A stretch of 6,494 nt of DNA from Nocardia sp. GTDB lineage: Bacteria; Actinomycetota; Actinomycetes; Mycobacteriales; Mycobacteriaceae. The position numbers were made by a program, and so were the translations under genes. The notes under the pieces are model-generated. The model was not told the origin of the DNA. It was given only the letters and a program-made list of their open reading frames with translations, and made no database searches. Shown piece after piece: positions 5,553 through 6,494 of this stretch (its first letter is position 1; each line of letters begins with the position of its first letter). The stretch spans positions 1 to 6,494 of the forward strand of contig JABFXT010000760.1 in the NCBI GenBank assembly GCA_013361595.1, written 5' to 3'.

Positions 5553-5567
5553 TGACAATCGTTTTCG
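5553..5567. promoter_or_regulatory. Zur-like operator 1
   Basis: TGACAATCGTTTTCG is an imperfect palindrome close to the actinobacterial Zur consensus as I remember it, TGAAAATGATTTTCA; the - strand reading GAAAACGATTGTCAT differs at two of 15 positions. It overlaps the predicted -35 of the Mrf-like gene and lies just downstream of the predicted -10 of rpmB, so bound Zur could block both directions. Downstream bases also carry an ATCGTT/AACGAT inverted repeat (5558-5575). No binding data are available. Confidence 0.6.
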
Positions 5568-5593
5568 ACAACGATCGATCGACACTGTAGCGT
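5565..5593 (+). promoter_or_regulatory. Predicted promoter of the Mrf-like gene
   Basis: TCGACA (5565-5570, five of six matches to TTGACA), a 17-base spacer and TAGCGT (5588-5593, TANNNT) lie 41 bases before the GTG at 5635. The -35 overlaps Zur-like operator 1. Confidence 0.55.
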
Positions 5594-5612
5594 GTGCGCC
5601 GTCGTAATTGAA
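5584..5612 (-). promoter_or_regulatory. Predicted promoter of the rpmB operon
   Basis: On the - strand TTCAAT (5612-5607), a 17-base spacer and TACAGT (5589-5584, TANNNT) point toward rpmB. The -10 shares two bases with the oppositely directed -10 at 5588-5593, and the -35 overlaps Zur-like operator 2. Confidence 0.5.
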
Positions 5613-5623
5613 AATCATTACCG
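5604..5623. promoter_or_regulatory. Zur-like operator 2
   Basis: GTAATTGAAAATCATTACCG contains TGAAAATCATT, a good half of a Zur palindrome (TGAAAATGATTTTCA), nested in a GTAAT/ATTAC inverted repeat. It overlaps the rpmB -35 and lies just after the Mrf-like -10, 11 bases before its start codon and abutting the GAAAGGG ribosome-binding site (5623-5629). The local AT richness stands out in a GC-rich region. Confidence 0.6.
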
Positions 5624-5634
5624 AAAGGGTAGTG

Positions 5635-6494
5635 GTGTCCCATTCCGCGCAACTCCCAGAAAACATCGGTCCCGCAGACCGTCGCACGCCGGTCGTGGTG
5701 GTCGCGGGCCTGCACGGTGACCCTGCCGAGTCCGTCGATCTCGTAGCGGACGCGCTCGGCGCGGCCCCCGGCACAGTGGTCGTGCACCACGACCTCGCCG
5801 ACCTCGGCGAGGGAATCGTGCGACGCACCGTCCGCCGTGGCGGCACGACGACGGTCTCGGTGCACGAACTCGCCCACGGCTGTGTCTCCTGCACGTTGAA
5901 GGCGGACCTGCTGCCCTTGCTCTGCACCCTCGCGGCCCGCGATTCGGTGCACCGGATCGTGCTCGCGCTGGACCCGGCCGTCGAAGCGGAGTCGGTCTGC
6001 CGCGGCATCGAAGAGGTGATCGTCGCCGGGGTGGTCGGCCGGGTGGACGGCACCGCCGCCCGGGATGTCCGGGTCGCCGGTGTGGTCACCGGTATCGACG
6101 CCCGCACCTGGCTCGCGGCCGCCACCGGGGACGAGGCCTTGGACGAACTCGGCTGGGCGTGGGCCGACGACGACCGTACTGTCGCCCAATTGGCGGTCGG
6201 TCAGGTCGATTTCGCGGATGCCCTGGTGATCACCGGTGGCGATGCCGTGGACCCGCTCGAACGGGCCCGCCTCGGTGCGGTCCTGTCCCGGTTGCTTCCG
6301 CGTGCTCCGGCGTTGTGGGCCGGTGCGGCGGCCGCGGTGACACCGGATGCGGTCGAGGACATGCTCATCCGGATACCCGCCGGGTCCCGCCGCGGGCGGG
6401 TCTTCGACGCACACGCCCCGCTACTGCGCGGTGAGCCGCCGCTGGGCCCGGAACACGGCGTGGAGCTGGTCGAATTCGCTTCGCGCCGGCCGTT
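5635..6494 (+). CDS. Mrf-like COG0523/CobW-family protein, C-terminus missing
   Basis: 286 codons are open to the window end with no stop. By analogy with mycobacteria, where a COG0523 protein (Mrf) expressed with the C- ribosomal operon recruits the hibernation factor Mpy under zinc starvation, this may be a nocardial Mrf. The P-loop position reads G25-LHGDPAES, lacking the Lys of GxxGxGK(S/T). The Walker B/ETTG region reads [13 protein letters not shown]. The guanine-specificity NKxD is T200-G-G-D. The CxCC metal motif is C83-V-S-C86. A CobW C-terminal domain would begin beyond about residue 210. GTG 5635 is five bases after GAAAGGG; GTG 5632 in the same frame is an alternative. The GTPase motifs look dead, so a metal-sensing scaffold is more likely than a GTP-driven chaperone. 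Confidence is high for the family and moderate for the Mrf role. Confidence 0.85.
   Translation, partial: MSHSAQLPENIGPADRRTPVVVVAGLHGDPAESVDLVADALGAAPGTVVVHHDLADLGEGIVRRTVRRGGTTTVSVHELAHGCVSCTLKADLLPLLCTLAARDSVHRIVLALDPAVEAESVCRGIEEVIVAGVVGRVDGTAARDVRVAGVVTGIDARTWLAAATGDEALDELGWAWADDDRTVAQLAVGQVDFADALVITGGDAVDPLERARLGAVLSRLLPRAPALWAGAAAAVTPDAVEDMLIRIPAGSRRGRVFDAHAPLLRGEPPLGPEHGVELVEFASRRP

Noticed and set aside
5110..6414. 434-codon - strand frame ending in L33
   Set aside because: Only its last 56 codons (rpmG) are real; the rest is antisense to the Mrf-like gene and overlaps rpmB in another frame.

Overview
The window looks like a chromosomal contig end from a high-GC mycolic-acid actinobacterium, most likely Nocardia or a close relative such as Rhodococcus. 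The reasons are strong GC bias at third codon positions, PurN and PurH of mycobacterial/nocardial type, GTG and CTG starts, and a four-gene set of cysteine-poor ribosomal proteins next to a divergent Mrf-like gene.

Left edge (1-303). The first 17 bases match the 3' end of an Illumina read-2 adapter and are not genomic. About 90 bases follow that look like one end of an IS481-family insertion sequence, with the first six codons of a transposase running off the contig. A short intergenic region leads into purN.

Purine block (304-2564, + strand). purN and purH are translationally coupled by a 4-base overlap and encode late steps of IMP synthesis. purN appears to start at CTG. purH ends in a strong hairpin.

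Accessory block (2565-4400, mainly - strand). Two tandem paralogous genes encode tiny exported proteins sharing a signal peptide, an AGLPL motif just after the predicted cleavage site, a matching ribosome-binding region and a matching promoter with identical internal spacing. Between them lies a 36-base remnant of a second purH 3' end, followed by a perfect 21-bp hairpin. This suggests that the first small gene arrived by a duplication or recombination event that regenerated the purH tail. A lipoprotein gene follows.

Zinc-starvation block (4465-6494). rpmB-rpmG-rpsN-rpsR on the - strand encode zinc-independent versions of L28, L33, S14 and S18. A 109-base divergent region separates them from a + strand gene whose product resembles Mrf (COG0523/CobW-like with degenerate GTPase motifs and a CVSC motif). 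That region holds two Zur-like boxes and overlapping back-to-back promoters, consistent with co-repression by zinc-loaded Zur. Under zinc limitation these genes would replace zinc-binding ribosomal proteins and, by analogy with mycobacteria, support ribosome hibernation. The Mrf-like gene is cut by the window end.
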